NCBI RefSeq assembly: GCF_910580175.1
Contig: NZ_CAJTXD010000005.1
Span: forward strand, 1-64,000
Direction of reading: 5' to 3'
Length of the DNA: 64,000 bases
DNA from: an uncultured Alistipes sp.
GTDB taxonomy: Bacteria; Bacteroidota; Bacteroidia; Bacteroidales; Rikenellaceae
The notes under the pieces were generated by a model. It was not told where the DNA came from. It was given only the letters and a program-made list of their open reading frames with translations, and made no database searches. Within the stretch, counting starts at the first letter, position 1. Every line of letters begins with the position of its first letter. This document shows positions 1 to 9,236 of this stretch, in pieces. The position numbers were made by a program, and so were the translations under genes.

Positions 1-99
1 CGCCCAGTGCCTGGTAGAGGTGGACGACGCCCTGGATTTCGTCGAAGCGGTCGGCCCTGCATTTTGGCAGAGCCGACCGCACTATATACGAACGAAAAA
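1..99. other. Window edge with a strong hairpin; no gene called
   Basis: Bases 47-55 and 72-80 are a perfect 9-bp inverted repeat (GCGGTCGGC/GCCGACCGC), extended inward by CTGC/GCAG at 57-60 and 67-70. It lies 20 bases past the floA stop, so it could end floA transcription, although no T-run follows on the minus strand. Short open frames run off the edge on both strands (a minus one reads ...DRFDEIQGVVHLYQALG), but too little is visible to call a gene. Confidence 0.4.
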
Positions 100-1071
100 T
101 TATTTTTTCTCCGGCCTGGCGATACTCTCGCGCATCGTGGTATCAGCCATCATATTTTTCATCTTATAGTAGTCCATGATGCCCAAGTTTCCGCTGCGGA
201 AAGCCTCGGCCATGGCCAGCGGCACTTCGGCTTCTGCCAGAATTACCTTGGCACGGGCATCTTGAGCCTTGGCCCGGTTTTCCTGCTCCAACGCCACGGC
301 CATGGCACGCCGTTCTTCGGCCTTAGCCTGCGCAATGTTCTTGTCGGCTTCGGCCTGATCCATCTGGAGTTGGGCACCGATATTCTTGCCAACGTCGATA
401 TCGGCAATATCGATCGAAAGAATTTCGAACGCCGTACCTGCATCGAGTCCTTTTTCGAGCACAACACGCGAAATCGAATCGGGATTTTCCAATACGATCT
501 TATGCGAAGCGGCCGAGCCGATCGACGAAACGATTCCTTCGCCGACGCGCGCCAGCACGGTTTCCTCGCCGGCACCGCCCACCAACTGCTTGATGTTGGC
601 ACGCACCGTAACACGGGCCTTGGCGATCAGCTGGATGCCATCCTTGGCTACGGCAGCTACGGCCGGAGTATTGATGACCTTGGGATTGACCGACATCTGC
701 ACGGCTTCGAAAACATCGCGGCCGGCCAGATCGATAGCCGTCGCCATCTTGAAATCGAGCAAAATATTGGCTTTCTGCGCCGACACGAGGGCGTGCACCA
801 CGTTGGTCACGTTGCCGCCAGCCAGATAATGCGCTTCCAACTCATTGGGATCGAGGCTCAGGCCCGCTTTGGTACTCTCGATCATCGACGAAACGATGGT
901 CGAAGGCGGCACCTTGCGCCAACGCATCAGAATGAGTTGCAACAGACTGACCCGCACACCCGACACCAAGGCCGAGAACCAAAGGCCCACCGGAATGAAG
1001 TAGAAAATAAGCCAGATGGCAAAAATAGCCACAAAAACGATCAAGGCGATCAACCCAGCATGAATGTCCAT
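100..1071 (-). CDS. floA: Flotillin-like protein FloA (SPFH/UPF0365 family)
   Basis: This 323-residue protein is full length for FloA, a membrane-bound scaffold of flotillin-type lipid domains on the cytoplasmic face. A hydrophobic hairpin occupies about residues 5-38. The SPFH core follows, then an Ala/Glu/Lys-rich coiled coil (about 215-280), and the C-terminus is the family-typical short charged tail ending IARPEKK. It starts 12 bases after the nfeD stop, and NfeD-FloA pairing is conserved in many bacteria, so the two are probably co-transcribed and work together in the membrane. Identification is by overall family resemblance and neighbour, and I am confident of it. Confidence 0.95.
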   Translation of the reverse strand: MDIHAGLIALIVFVAIFAIWLIFYFIPVGLWFSALVSGVRVSLLQLILMRWRKVPPSTIVSSMIESTKAGLSLDPNELEAHYLAGGNVTNVVHALVSAQKANILLDFKMATAIDLAGRDVFEAVQMSVNPKVINTPAVAAVAKDGIQLIAKARVTVRANIKQLVGGAGEETVLARVGEGIVSSIGSAASHKIVLENPDSISRVVLEKGLDAGTAFEILSIDIADIDVGKNIGAQLQMDQAEADKNIAQAKAEERRAMAVALEQENRAKAQDARAKVILAEAEVPLAMAEAFRSGNLGIMDYYKMKNMMADTTMRESIARPEKK

Positions 1072-1083
1072 ACTTATAATATT

Positions 1084-1545
1084 TTAATCGATTGTTTTCA
1101 CGATGACGCTGAAATTCTCGAATCCCACGACCTCGACCTTCCTGCGCGGATCGACATACGCATCCAGCGACTTGGCCTCGTAGACCCGGCCGCCGATTTC
1201 GACCTTGCCCATCGGCGAAAGGCGCGAGAGGGTAGTGCCCCGGGCACCCGTGCGCAACTCCTCTTCGGGCCGGGGCATGGAAGAAGATCGTATTTCCTGC
1301 TTGAGCGAAAACCGCTGCCAAGTCTTGGCCCTCAACGACACGATCGTAGCCACAAGCGAAAGTAAAACGATAATCAAAATAACGATGCACCCTGCGGTAA
1401 CCCCGTAGTCGCAGAATGCCAGATAGATCGAACTGCCGTAGCACACCAATGCCAGCAAAGCTCCGAACGAAAGGCCGGACAGCAGCACCAGCTCGGCAAT
1501 CAGAAACAACAAACCGAAAAGAATGAGAATCGCAATATAAAACAT
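1084..1545 (-). CDS. NfeD-like membrane protein
   Basis: The protein has 153 residues with three closely packed hydrophobic segments (about 2-24, 25-45 and 47-71). A soluble C-terminal part from about residue 95 carries the OB-fold pattern of NfeD proteins (GxxGxxxxxLxPxGxVxxxGxxYxA). It is the short NfeD form without a ClpP-like protease domain. Short NfeD proteins sit next to flotillin/SPFH genes and are thought to assist them, and floA follows here after 12 bases. Transcription probably starts from the promoter-bearing repeat at 1577-1659, which would give a leader of roughly 25 nt. Confidence 0.9.
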   Translation of the reverse strand: MFYIAILILFGLLFLIAELVLLSGLSFGALLALVCYGSSIYLAFCDYGVTAGCIVILIIVLLSLVATIVSLRAKTWQRFSLKQEIRSSSMPRPEEELRTGARGTTLSRLSPMGKVEIGGRVYEAKSLDAYVDPRRKVEVVGFENFSVIVKTID

Positions 1546-1576
1546 AGCCGCACGTTATTTGAAATTTCCATCGCTC

Positions 1577-1659
1577 TAAAGATACGAATAAGCCGAATAC
1601 AAAACTAAACTTGTTTGGATTTTGTTAAGGCGGAAGTATCTAAAACGCAGTTAAAGATA
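1577..1659 (-). repeat. Two-hairpin promoter repeat, copy 1 (upstream of nfeD)
   Basis: On the minus strand this reads as hairpin 1 with arms TATCTTTAAC and GTTTTAGATA (1637-1659), a short spacer, hairpin 2 with arms CAAAATCCAAAC and GTTTAGTTTTG (1600-1624), then a CTTATTCG stretch and a -7 box TATCTTTA (1577-1584). Related copies lie at 33060-33142 and 34714-34794 on the plus strand. Each sits between genes, directly before a gene in the same orientation. Arm sequences differ between copies while pairing is largely kept. Confidence 0.75.
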
Positions 1660-1672
1660 CGAAAATTTCCGG

Positions 1673-3226
1673 CTATTCGGTCGTTTCCGCAACTTTTATT
1701 TCCAATTCGGGCGCAGCCTGGCGTATGGCGCTCTCCACGCGTTCGGCCGCAGCCCGGTCGTCGAACATGCCTACGATGAATTTCTGCCCGGCACGCGAAA
1801 GCCCTGCATCGCGGGCCGTGCGGGCAATCGCCGCCTTTACCTCCTCGGAAAGCGGATCGGAGGTGCCGATCTCCACCCGGAAAAGACCGGGCGCCGCTTC
1901 GCCGTCGACCGAAACGTTCCGATAGACGCCATCGTTCCATACCACGATTTCGGGCCGCACGAAACCGCGTTTCTTCAGGCGCGCCTGGGCATCCTCGGCT
2001 TCCTGGCGAGTGGCGAAACCGCCAGCAAAATAGCGCCATTGGCCATGATCGTCAACCGTATAGAATAGCGGGAAAGCCCCTCGGAAAATCGTCGGCGGGC
2101 GTTGCGTGCGATAGGTTCCGAGCAAAATCCGATAGATCGTCCCCCGGGCATGGATCCGGCACTCCGGAATCGGATGCTTGGCCGTATATTTAGGAACGGA
2201 AGAAAACGCCACGCTGTCGAAAACCAAAAAACTGCGCTCCTCGACCGTCTGCCGGGGCAGCCGATAATCGACGGCGCACAACTCCACGGCAACGCTGCGC
2301 AACGAATCGCCCGACCTGGTCAACCCCAATGCTCCGGCCACGGCCGTTTCATAATCTACGATTACCTGCTTGCGCAACACGTAATCGACGATTTCGTCCG
2401 CGGCCGTCGCACCCTCCAGCTCGGCCATATTGCGAGCCGCTTCGGCCACGGCATCCTCTTGAGCGGCAAGCAGGTCTTCATGCCCCAGCTTGTCCAGCAG
2501 ATAGTCGTATGCGTAGCTCTTATTATCGAAAATATAGTTCCACAAGCCGGACAACGAATCGGCCAACGCACGGTTTTCTGCTTCAAGCATCGTATAACGA
2601 TCGTAGATCGCTATTGCGTCGTTCTCGGTAGAAGCAGCACGATAGGATTCGGCCAGCTGCCGCAGGGTGGTGTGGTTGGCAACGTAACGCTTCATGCACT
2701 CCGCCGCATCCGTCTCCAGACGCTGTGCCTGCAACAAAGCTGCATAGTCGGCCACAGGCAGGCCGGCGCGGAAACACGGATTGTAAACCAGATTGCGGGT
2801 CTGCTCCGCATCAGGTACTTCAGGCACAGCCCCGACGACCGGTTCCGGAGTCGCAGCCGCACCGTTGAGATTGGCCAGCACCCAGTCTTGTTCGATGGTG
2901 TTGATGCGGTCGATGAGCCGTCCCTTGGCCGTGCGGATTTCGAAAATCCGGTTTTCCAGCTCCAGAATCTCCTCTGCAAAACGGCGCCCGTCCTCCGGAT
3001 TTTCGCGCAGGCGCTGCCGCATGCCCTCCACAGCACGGACTACGGAATCCTCGCGGATCTGCAATTCCGCATCCTCCACCAGCAGGGTCATGTATTCGAC
3101 ATTGTTCTCCAATCCGGCGATACGCGCCTCGACGGAGGGCTGACCGGCCTGCAACACCATCGTACCGAAGCATGCCGCCCCGGTAAGCACCCAAATTCTG
3201 CGAACTGCTTTGGTTATCTCCACCAT
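1673..3226 (-). CDS. SPOR-domain envelope protein
   Basis: The chosen ATG gives 517 residues and overlaps the trkH stop by 13 bases; a longer frame upstream only shadows trkH. An N-terminal hydrophobic segment (about 8-28) suggests export or membrane anchoring. Residues about 30-320 are strongly helical with a coiled-coil look, many Glu/Arg/Leu repeats and no catalytic motif. Near 365-440 there is a SPOR-type domain (YRILLGTYR...YFAGGFATRQEAEDA), and the last 70 residues look like a second, weaker copy (FRVEIGT...FIVGMFDDRAAAE). SPOR domains bind denuded septal peptidoglycan, so a cell-wall role is likely. Its link to TrkH may be only positional. Confidence 0.75.
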   Translation of the reverse strand: MVEITKAVRRIWVLTGAACFGTMVLQAGQPSVEARIAGLENNVEYMTLLVEDAELQIREDSVVRAVEGMRQRLRENPEDGRRFAEEILELENRIFEIRTAKGRLIDRINTIEQDWVLANLNGAAATPEPVVGAVPEVPDAEQTRNLVYNPCFRAGLPVADYAALLQAQRLETDAAECMKRYVANHTTLRQLAESYRAASTENDAIAIYDRYTMLEAENRALADSLSGLWNYIFDNKSYAYDYLLDKLGHEDLLAAQEDAVAEAARNMAELEGATAADEIVDYVLRKQVIVDYETAVAGALGLTRSGDSLRSVAVELCAVDYRLPRQTVEERSFLVFDSVAFSSVPKYTAKHPIPECRIHARGTIYRILLGTYRTQRPPTIFRGAFPLFYTVDDHGQWRYFAGGFATRQEAEDAQARLKKRGFVRPEIVVWNDGVYRNVSVDGEAAPGLFRVEIGTSDPLSEEVKAAIARTARDAGLSRAGQKFIVGMFDDRAAAERVESAIRQAAPELEIKVAETTE

Positions 3227-4659
3227 TTCATGAAAAAGAGCTGAATCAATCCGAAAATCTCCAAACGGCCCAACAACATCAACAACGCATCGAAAACCTT
3301 GAGCGCCCCGGGAAGCGTCGCATAATTGTTCATCGACCCGACCGCTCCGAAGCCCGGCCCCACGTTGCCGATCATGGCGACGGCTCCCGAAAAGGCGGTC
3401 GTCAGATCGGCTCCGCAAACCGTAGCGAAGACCGTTCCCAGCAAGATCAGCACCAGATAAGCGACGATGAACGTCATTACTGCATGCAGCAATTCGGTCT
3501 CCTGCACCACGCCATCCATGCGGATGCGGATCACGGCATTAGGATGCTGCTGCTGTTTGAGCCGCACGCGCATCATCTTGCCGGCCAGCAGCAGCCGGTT
3601 GATCTTGATGCCGCCCGACGTCGACCCGGCCGACGCGCTGACGAGCGACCCGAAGATCAGCACGACTACGGCCAGCGGCGTCCACAGATTGGTGTCGGCC
3701 GTGGCGAATCCCGTGGTAGTCGTCAACGAGACGAACTGGAACAACCCGTAGCGGAACGCCGCGGAGAGGGTCGGATAGAGATCGGCAGCATAAAGGCTGA
3801 CAGCGATCACAATGCCGCCGGCCAACAACATGCCGATATACCACCGCGTTACCTCCGAACGGAAGATGTTGTTGCGCTTGCCGGTAACCGTAGCGTATAT
3901 CAGTCCGAAATGGATGCCCGCCGTAGCCATCACGAAGATAAGGATCGTATCGATGAGTGGACTATTATAATAGGCTACGCTGGCATTGCGCGTCGAGAAC
4001 CCGCTCGTGGCGCTCGCCGACATGCCGTGGCACACAGCATCGAACCAGTCCATGCCGGCCAACTTGAGCGACAAAGTCGCCAGTACGGTCAAGCCGAGGT
4101 AAACCACCAGCAGAATCTGCACGATGATCTGGGTGCGATAACGATAATTGTCCTTGGCCAGCGTGGAGAGTTCTACGTTCGAGAGGGTCATCTTGCTGCG
4201 CCCCATCGAAGGCAGGATTACCAAGGCGAACATCACTACGCCCATGCCGCCGATCCAAGTCGAAGCGATGCGCCAGAACTGCATGCCCCGCGGCAGCGCC
4301 TCGACATCGGTCAAGACGGTGGCCCCGGTGGTCGTGAAGCCGGAAACGCTTTCGAACAGCGCGTTGACCAGCGTAAATTCGCCGCCCCAGATCAGATAGG
4401 GGAACATCCCGACGGCGCAGGCCACCAGCCAGGAGCCGACGACGATGCAGAAACCCTCTTTGTTGGAGAGCTGTTCCTTCTTCTCGACGAAGATCAACGG
4501 GAAAGCCCCCAGCAAGGCAGTCAGCAGCGCAGCAAGCAGCAGCGGATAGAACGACGAATCCATGCCGCCCAGCCAGGAAATGCCGGCCGAAAGCAACATG
4601 AACCCGGCGATGAACAGCATTACCATGCCGATATACCTCAACACCACGTCGACCCGCAT
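3214..4659 (-). CDS. trkH: Potassium uptake channel subunit TrkH
   Basis: This 481-residue polytopic inner-membrane protein belongs to the TrkH/KtrB superfamily. The four selectivity-filter loops of the family are visible in order: SGFTTTGATVL, SATSGFSTRN, TTTTGFATADT and GNVGPGFGAVG. Each has the filter glycine and is followed by a helix, as expected for four M1-P-M2 repeats after two leading helices. It normally needs the NAD/ATP-binding partner TrkA, and no trkA gene is in this window. It starts 6 bases after the upstream sensor-like gene and overlaps the SPOR gene downstream, so the three form an operon. Confidence 0.95.
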   Translation of the reverse strand: MRVDVVLRYIGMVMLFIAGFMLLSAGISWLGGMDSSFYPLLLAALLTALLGAFPLIFVEKKEQLSNKEGFCIVVGSWLVACAVGMFPYLIWGGEFTLVNALFESVSGFTTTGATVLTDVEALPRGMQFWRIASTWIGGMGVVMFALVILPSMGRSKMTLSNVELSTLAKDNYRYRTQIIVQILLVVYLGLTVLATLSLKLAGMDWFDAVCHGMSASATSGFSTRNASVAYYNSPLIDTILIFVMATAGIHFGLIYATVTGKRNNIFRSEVTRWYIGMLLAGGIVIAVSLYAADLYPTLSAAFRYGLFQFVSLTTTTGFATADTNLWTPLAVVVLIFGSLVSASAGSTSGGIKINRLLLAGKMMRVRLKQQQHPNAVIRIRMDGVVQETELLHAVMTFIVAYLVLILLGTVFATVCGADLTTAFSGAVAMIGNVGPGFGAVGSMNNYATLPGALKVFDALLMLLGRLEIFGLIQLFFMKWWR

Positions 4660-4665
4660 CGCAGA

Positions 4666-5454
4666 CTACGCTTTATTTTGTTTGGAAAGAGAGATCAAGG
4701 CGTCGATCTTCTCCTTCAGTTCCAACATTTCGTCTTTCAGATCGCCCTTGACCGCAAACGGCATGCGGAACGCCAGCCAGTCGCCCAGGCTCTTGTTCAT
4801 CCGCAGGATCGGATCGACACAATAGATCGACATGAAGTAATAGAGCATCAACACGATGGCAATCATCACGGCGAGCGAAATCAGCACAGGCGTCACGGCC
4901 CGATAGGCGTTTTTTTTCATCTGCTCGGCCCGCGGCGCCAAAGAACTCTGCGTCGAAGTCATGTAACTCTTGACGGCGGCGGTCAGGTAGCCGTACAACG
5001 ACTCGTACTCCTCGTTGTACCAGCGCACGCCCACCGGATCGGCCGCTCCTCGGGCACCTCTTTCGTCGCGCCCGGCAATGCCGAAAGCCAGATAGTTGTC
5101 GGTCAATACGCGCAATTCCGTGGTGGCGAAAGCCAACGAATCGAGAAACGATTTCTCCAGCGCCTCGTGCTGTGCCACGACCAAAGCCGTTTCCAAGCGC
5201 TCCATGCTCGCCCGGCAAAGGCTGTCATAGCTACGATCGCCGAAAACCGCCAGTCGAATCAACGCCACGTTGTGTCCGTGGGCAGCATCGAGCATCTCCC
5301 GGGCCAGTTCGATGCTGCGTTTGTTGGCCCGCAAGATGTCGTCCGTATCATGGCTCAACCGGCTCAACTCCACCAGCGACACCATCCCTGAAAAGAACAG
5401 CAAACAAACGATGCTCAAAAAACCGATCGTCACTCTTTTGCGTAAACCCGTCAT
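4666..5454 (-). CDS. Two-helix membrane protein resembling a chemoreceptor sensor module
   Basis: The protein has 262 residues. One transmembrane helix lies at about 8-30, followed by a helical extracytoplasmic region (about 31-185) that looks like the four-helix-bundle sensor domain of chemoreceptors and histidine kinases. A second membrane helix follows at about 187-215, then a short cytoplasmic tail ending in a coiled coil. No kinase, HAMP core, methyl-accepting or GGDEF domain can be seen, so it has a sensor front end with no known output. It is the first gene of the trkH operon, 6 bases ahead of trkH, which suggests it may sense something relevant to potassium uptake. That is inference from position only. 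Confidence 0.6.
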   Translation of the reverse strand: MTGLRKRVTIGFLSIVCLLFFSGMVSLVELSRLSHDTDDILRANKRSIELAREMLDAAHGHNVALIRLAVFGDRSYDSLCRASMERLETALVVAQHEALEKSFLDSLAFATTELRVLTDNYLAFGIAGRDERGARGAADPVGVRWYNEEYESLYGYLTAAVKSYMTSTQSSLAPRAEQMKKNAYRAVTPVLISLAVMIAIVLMLYYFMSIYCVDPILRMNKSLGDWLAFRMPFAVKGDLKDEMLELKEKIDALISLSKQNKA

Positions 5455-5479
5455 AAATTCACTTTATTCTTGAATCGTG

Positions 5480-5487
5480 CAAATATA
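5480..5487 (-). promoter_or_regulatory. -7 box of the trkH operon promoter
   Basis: The minus strand reads TATATTTG here, an exact match to the Bacteroidetes TAnnTTTG -7 element, about 26 bases before the start codon at 5454. It lies in the short gap after the mtaB stop. Confidence 0.65.
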
Positions 5488-5501
5488 GCGATATTCCCTT
5501 A

Positions 5502-6800
5502 TTATTCCCGGATTTCACCCCACAAATCGTGCGATTCATCCATCGCCCCGAGCACCACGCGGCACACGGTGTTGATCCGCTGCCGGTCATAGGGCGCCCT
5601 GACCCGGCGATACTCGCCCGTATAGCCGAACATCATCCCGCCGCGCATCGTGCTTTCGAAAAGCACGTCGGCCTCCGTGCCGCATCCTTGCGCACAGAAA
5701 TCGCCGTGCAGCCGGGCGCACAACTCCTCCAACTCGGCCACCCGGCGGGTAGCCACCGAAGCCTGCACCTTATCGGGCAGCTCCACCGCAGGTGTCCCGG
5801 GCCGCTCGGAAAACGGGAAGATATGCAGAAACGCAGGCCGCAGCCGCTCCAGAAACTCGTAGGTCGTGCGGAAATCGGTCTCCGTCTCGCCGGGAAAACC
5901 CACGATCACGTCGATGCCGATGAAAGCTCCGGGCATCGCACGCCGCACGGCCTCGACGCGCTCGGCGAAACGGGCCGTGGTATAACGCCGGCGCATCAGC
6001 CCCAGAATCCGATCCGACCCGCTCTGGAGCGGAATATGGAAATGATGCTGGAACTTGGGCGAGGCGGCGCAGAAAGCGATGATCCCGTCGGTCAGCAGAT
6101 TCGGCTCGATGGATGAAATGCGGTAGCGTTCGATTCCCTCGACCTCGTTCAAGGCCCGAAGCAGGTCGATGAACTTCTCGCCCGTCGTGCGGCCGAAATC
6201 GCCCGTGTTGACTCCCGTGATGACGATTTCGCGCTGCCCGGCCTGCGCGATCCGCCAGGCCTCCTCCACCAATTCGGCGACAGGCATGTTGCGGCTCGCG
6301 CCGCGGGCATAGTGGATCGTGCAATAGGAGCAGCAATAATCACACCCGTCCTGTACCTTGAGGAAAGCGCGCGTACGATCGCCGCTCGAAAAAGCAGCGA
6401 AGAACGACGTGAGCGAATCGGTGTCGCAACTATAAACCTGCGCACGCCCCTTGCCCGAAAGGGCGGTCACGCGCTTGTACAACTCGCCCTTGTCGTTATT
6501 GCTCAACACCAGATCCACACCCTCGATGGCCGCGATCTCCTGCGGTTTAAGCTGGGCGTAGCACCCCGTCACGGCGATGATCGCCTGCGGATTGCGCCGA
6601 TGGAGCTTGCGAATCAGATTGCGGCACTTCTTATCGGCATGCTCGGTAACCGAGCAGCTGTTTATTACGCAAATATCGGCTTCGGCTTCGGGCGCGACAC
6701 GCTCGAAACCGCCGCTCTCGAATTCCCGGGCCAGAGTAGAGGTCTCCGAAAAGTTGAGCTTGCAGCCGAGGGTATGAAAATTGACTCTGCGAGGTTGCAT
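5502..6800 (-). CDS. mtaB: tRNA t6A37 methylthiotransferase MtaB
   Basis: This radical-SAM enzyme adds a methylthio group to t6A37 in tRNAs that read ANN codons. From the ATG at 6800 the protein has 432 residues, normal for MtaB. The N-terminal UPF0004 domain shows its cluster cysteines in GCKLNFSETS, INSCSVTEHADKKC and VTGCYAQLKP. The radical-SAM loop is CDYCCSYC (CxxxCxxC), and a C-terminal TRAM-like segment follows. A longer frame to 6917 would run through the divergent promoter region, so I prefer 6800, where MQPRRVNFHTLGC begins like other family members. It is divergent from the permease operon at 6904. Confidence 0.93.
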   Translation of the reverse strand: MQPRRVNFHTLGCKLNFSETSTLAREFESGGFERVAPEAEADICVINSCSVTEHADKKCRNLIRKLHRRNPQAIIAVTGCYAQLKPQEIAAIEGVDLVLSNNDKGELYKRVTALSGKGRAQVYSCDTDSLTSFFAAFSSGDRTRAFLKVQDGCDYCCSYCTIHYARGASRNMPVAELVEEAWRIAQAGQREIVITGVNTGDFGRTTGEKFIDLLRALNEVEGIERYRISSIEPNLLTDGIIAFCAASPKFQHHFHIPLQSGSDRILGLMRRRYTTARFAERVEAVRRAMPGAFIGIDVIVGFPGETETDFRTTYEFLERLRPAFLHIFPFSERPGTPAVELPDKVQASVATRRVAELEELCARLHGDFCAQGCGTEADVLFESTMRGGMMFGYTGEYRRVRAPYDRQRINTVCRVVLGAMDESHDLWGEIRE

Positions 6801-6874
6801 AACAAGGGTAGGGTTTTCCACCGCGAAATTACGAAAACCGCCCGAAAAAGAAGGGTTTTTCCCGGAAAAAAGCG

Positions 6875-6882
6875 TAAATTTG
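6875..6882 (+). promoter_or_regulatory. -7 box for the permease-lptF-ribBA-fmt operon
   Basis: TAAATTTG matches the Bacteroidetes -7 consensus and ends 21 bases before the ATG at 6904. A T-rich stretch at 6854-6860 is in roughly the right place for the -33 region. Confidence 0.6.
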
Positions 6883-6903
6883 CACACTTTCGAGCAACAG
6901 AAC

Positions 6904-7737
6904 ATGGGATTCTTCAACGACCTGCTTCAATACGGTTATCTGTCCAACGCCTTGGCGGCGTGCATCCTGTCGGGCATAACATGCGGACTGGCAGGCACCT
7001 ACGTGGTGTGCCGGCGGATGGTGTTTCTGGCCGGCGGCATTACCCATGCTTCGTTCGGCGGGCTGGGCATCGCCTTTTATTTAGGTGCCGACCCGATTGC
7101 AGGGGCGATGCTTTTCGCAGTCTTTTCGGCTCTGGGCATCGAGTGGGCCGGAAGCCGAGGCCGCATCCGCGAAGATTCGGCCGTAGGGATCATCTGGTCG
7201 GTAGGCATGGCCGTCGGCGCGCTTTTCATGAGCCTGCGCCCGGGCTACACATCGGGCGACCTGTCGGCCTATCTTTTCGGCAGCATCATCACCGTGACGC
7301 GCAGCGACGTGGTCGGGTTGGCCGTTCTTACGCTGTTGCTCCTCGTCGGCGCAGCCCTATGGCTGCGGCCCGTCATGTACGTGGCGTTCGACAAAGAATT
7401 CGCACGCAGCCGCGGCATCCGCACGCAAGCGATCGCCTATTGCATGGCGGCCGTGGTCGCCGTGACGATCGTCTTGGCGATCCGCGTCATGGGCATCGTC
7501 CTGCTCATCTCGCTGCTCACGCTGCCCGTGGCAATCGTCAACACGCTTTCGCGCTCCTACCGCACGCTCGCCCTCGCGGCACCCATGACGGCGGTCGCCG
7601 GAAACGTAACGGGGCTGGTCGCAAGCTATCATCTTGAAGTTCCGCCCGGCGCAGCCATAATATTTACGCTCACTTTTGCGCTTGTTATTGTAAAACTCTT
7701 AACTTTGCGTCGCAGAAAAACGGTTCCCGCCGCATGA
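6904..7737 (+). CDS. Metal ABC transporter permease (ZnuB/MntB type)
   Basis: The protein has 277 residues and belongs to the ABC-3 permease family that imports zinc or manganese. It has about eight hydrophobic helices and the conserved early segment CGLAGTYVVCRRMVFLAGG, with THASFGGLG next. I use ATG 6904, which follows a good -7 box; a longer frame would begin inside the mtaB promoter. Its last four bases (ATGA) overlap the next gene. No ATPase or binding protein adjoins it, but a matching pair without a permease lies at 43439-45081. The two loci probably supply one transporter; this is inference. Confidence 0.9.
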   Translation: MGFFNDLLQYGYLSNALAACILSGITCGLAGTYVVCRRMVFLAGGITHASFGGLGIAFYLGADPIAGAMLFAVFSALGIEWAGSRGRIREDSAVGIIWSVGMAVGALFMSLRPGYTSGDLSAYLFGSIITVTRSDVVGLAVLTLLLLVGAALWLRPVMYVAFDKEFARSRGIRTQAIAYCMAAVVAVTIVLAIRVMGIVLLISLLTLPVAIVNTLSRSYRTLALAAPMTAVAGNVTGLVASYHLEVPPGAAIIFTLTFALVIVKLLTLRRRKTVPAA

Positions 7738-9236
7738 AAACCATCCACAAACTCGTTCTGAAAGCCTACCTCGGCCCGATGATCCTCACGTTCTTCATCG
7801 TGATGTTCGTGCTGATGATGAACTTCGTGTGGCGCTACATCGACGAGTTGGTGGGCAAGGGGCTGAGCGCCGGAATCATCATCGAACTGATGACCTATGC
7901 GATGGCCAACATGCTGCCGCTGGGGCTGCCGCTGGCGGTGCTGCTGGCCGCCATCATGACGATGGGCAACCTGGGCGAGAACTATGAACTGCTGGCCATG
8001 AAGTCGGCGGGTCTCTCGCTGGTGCGGATTACCCAGCCGCTGCTGATCCTGGTAAGTTTCATCGCAGTGGGAAGTTTCTTCATCGGCAACAATTTGGTGC
8101 CCTATGCCAATAAGAAGATGTACAGCATCATCTACGACATCCGCCAGCAGCGTCAGACGCTCGAATTCCAGGACGGTCTCTTCTTCAACGGCATCGAGAA
8201 CATGTCGATCCGCGTCGGGCGCCAAGACCCCGACACGCACCTGCTGCGCGACGTACTGATCTACGACAACCGCCCGGCCAACGGCAACATGAACACCATC
8301 GTAGCCGATTCGGGCTACATCCGACTCTCGGACGACAAGAAATATCTTCTGGTAACGCTCTACAATGGGGAGACCTACGAGCAGACCCGCAACAACCAAT
8401 GGTACACCAAGAGCGCCCTGCGCCACCACACGTTCGACCTCCAGAAGCAGGCCATCGCCATGGACGGCTTCGCCATGGAGCGCAGCGACGGCAGCCAGGT
8501 GTCGAACAGCCAGACCAAAAACATCAACGAGCTGCAAAAAGACATCGACTCGCTGGAGCTGAAAGTCAACACGGCGACGACCAGTTCCTACGAACCGCTG
8601 CTCAAAGAACAGATTTTCGCCCGCGACAACAGTGTGCTGCCCCTGCCCGACAGCCTGCGCATAGACAAGCGCCGCTTCCGCACGATGCAGTCGGCCGACT
8701 CGATCGCGCAGCTGCCCCTGCGCGAAAAGGAGCGCATCTGGAACCAGGCCCGCACGCTGGCCAAGACCTCGCGCAACATGTTCTCGTTCGATGAGTCGAT
8801 GGCCAAGGATGCACTCAACAGACTCTACCGTTCGAAAGTCGAATGGCACAAGAAGGTGTCGCTGCCGGTCTCGATCATCATCTTCTTCTTGATCGGCGCA
8901 CCGCTCGGCGCCATCATCCGCAAGGGCGGTCTGGGGCTGCCGGTGGTAGTGTCGGTAATCTTCTTCGTGATCTACTACATCATCAGCCTTTCGGGAGAAA
9001 AGCAGGTCAAGGAGGGCAACTGGGAAGCCGTATGGGGCATGTGGATTTCATCGTTCATACTGACTCCCATAGCCGTATACCTTACCTACAAGGCTACCAA
9101 CGACTCGGCCCTGCTGGACACCGACTGGTATGCCGGCAAGTTCAAGGCCCTGCGCGAACGCCTCGAGCCGCGGGTGCGCAAACTCGGAAATTCGATAAAA
9201 TTCAAACGACATGGCAAAAGAAACGACGCTCAATAG
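7734..9236 (+). CDS. LptF/LptG-family lipopolysaccharide export permease
   Basis: This 500-residue protein of the YjgP/YjgQ family is a transmembrane half of the LptB2FG exporter, which pulls lipopolysaccharide from the inner membrane toward the LptC-LptA bridge. Three N-terminal helices (about 13-33, 53-75 and 97-120) are followed by a long periplasmic beta-jellyroll region with a helical insert (about 130-365), then three C-terminal helices up to about 465. The family segment [18 protein letters not shown] is present. Which of LptF or LptG it is cannot be decided by eye. It overlaps the permease by 4 bases and ribBA by 26 bases, implying coupled translation. Confidence 0.92.
   Translation: MKTIHKLVLKAYLGPMILTFFIVMFVLMMNFVWRYIDELVGKGLSAGIIIELMTYAMANMLPLGLPLAVLLAAIMTMGNLGENYELLAMKSAGLSLVRITQPLLILVSFIAVGSFFIGNNLVPYANKKMYSIIYDIRQQRQTLEFQDGLFFNGIENMSIRVGRQDPDTHLLRDVLIYDNRPANGNMNTIVADSGYIRLSDDKKYLLVTLYNGETYEQTRNNQWYTKSALRHHTFDLQKQAIAMDGFAMERSDGSQVSNSQTKNINELQKDIDSLELKVNTATTSSYEPLLKEQIFARDNSVLPLPDSLRIDKRRFRTMQSADSIAQLPLREKERIWNQARTLAKTSRNMFSFDESMAKDALNRLYRSKVEWHKKVSLPVSIIIFFLIGAPLGAIIRKGGLGLPVVVSVIFFVIYYIISLSGEKQVKEGNWEAVWGMWISSFILTPIAVYLTYKATNDSALLDTDWYAGKFKALRERLEPRVRKLGNSIKFKRHGKRNDAQ

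Noticed and set aside
7..1365. Long plus-strand open frame opposite floA and nfeD
   Set aside because: It is a shadow of two clear minus-strand genes; its translation is Arg/His-rich with no domain.
3484..5391. Long plus-strand frame opposite trkH
   Set aside because: Low-complexity His/Gln/Arg-rich translation; trkH on the other strand has all four filter loops.
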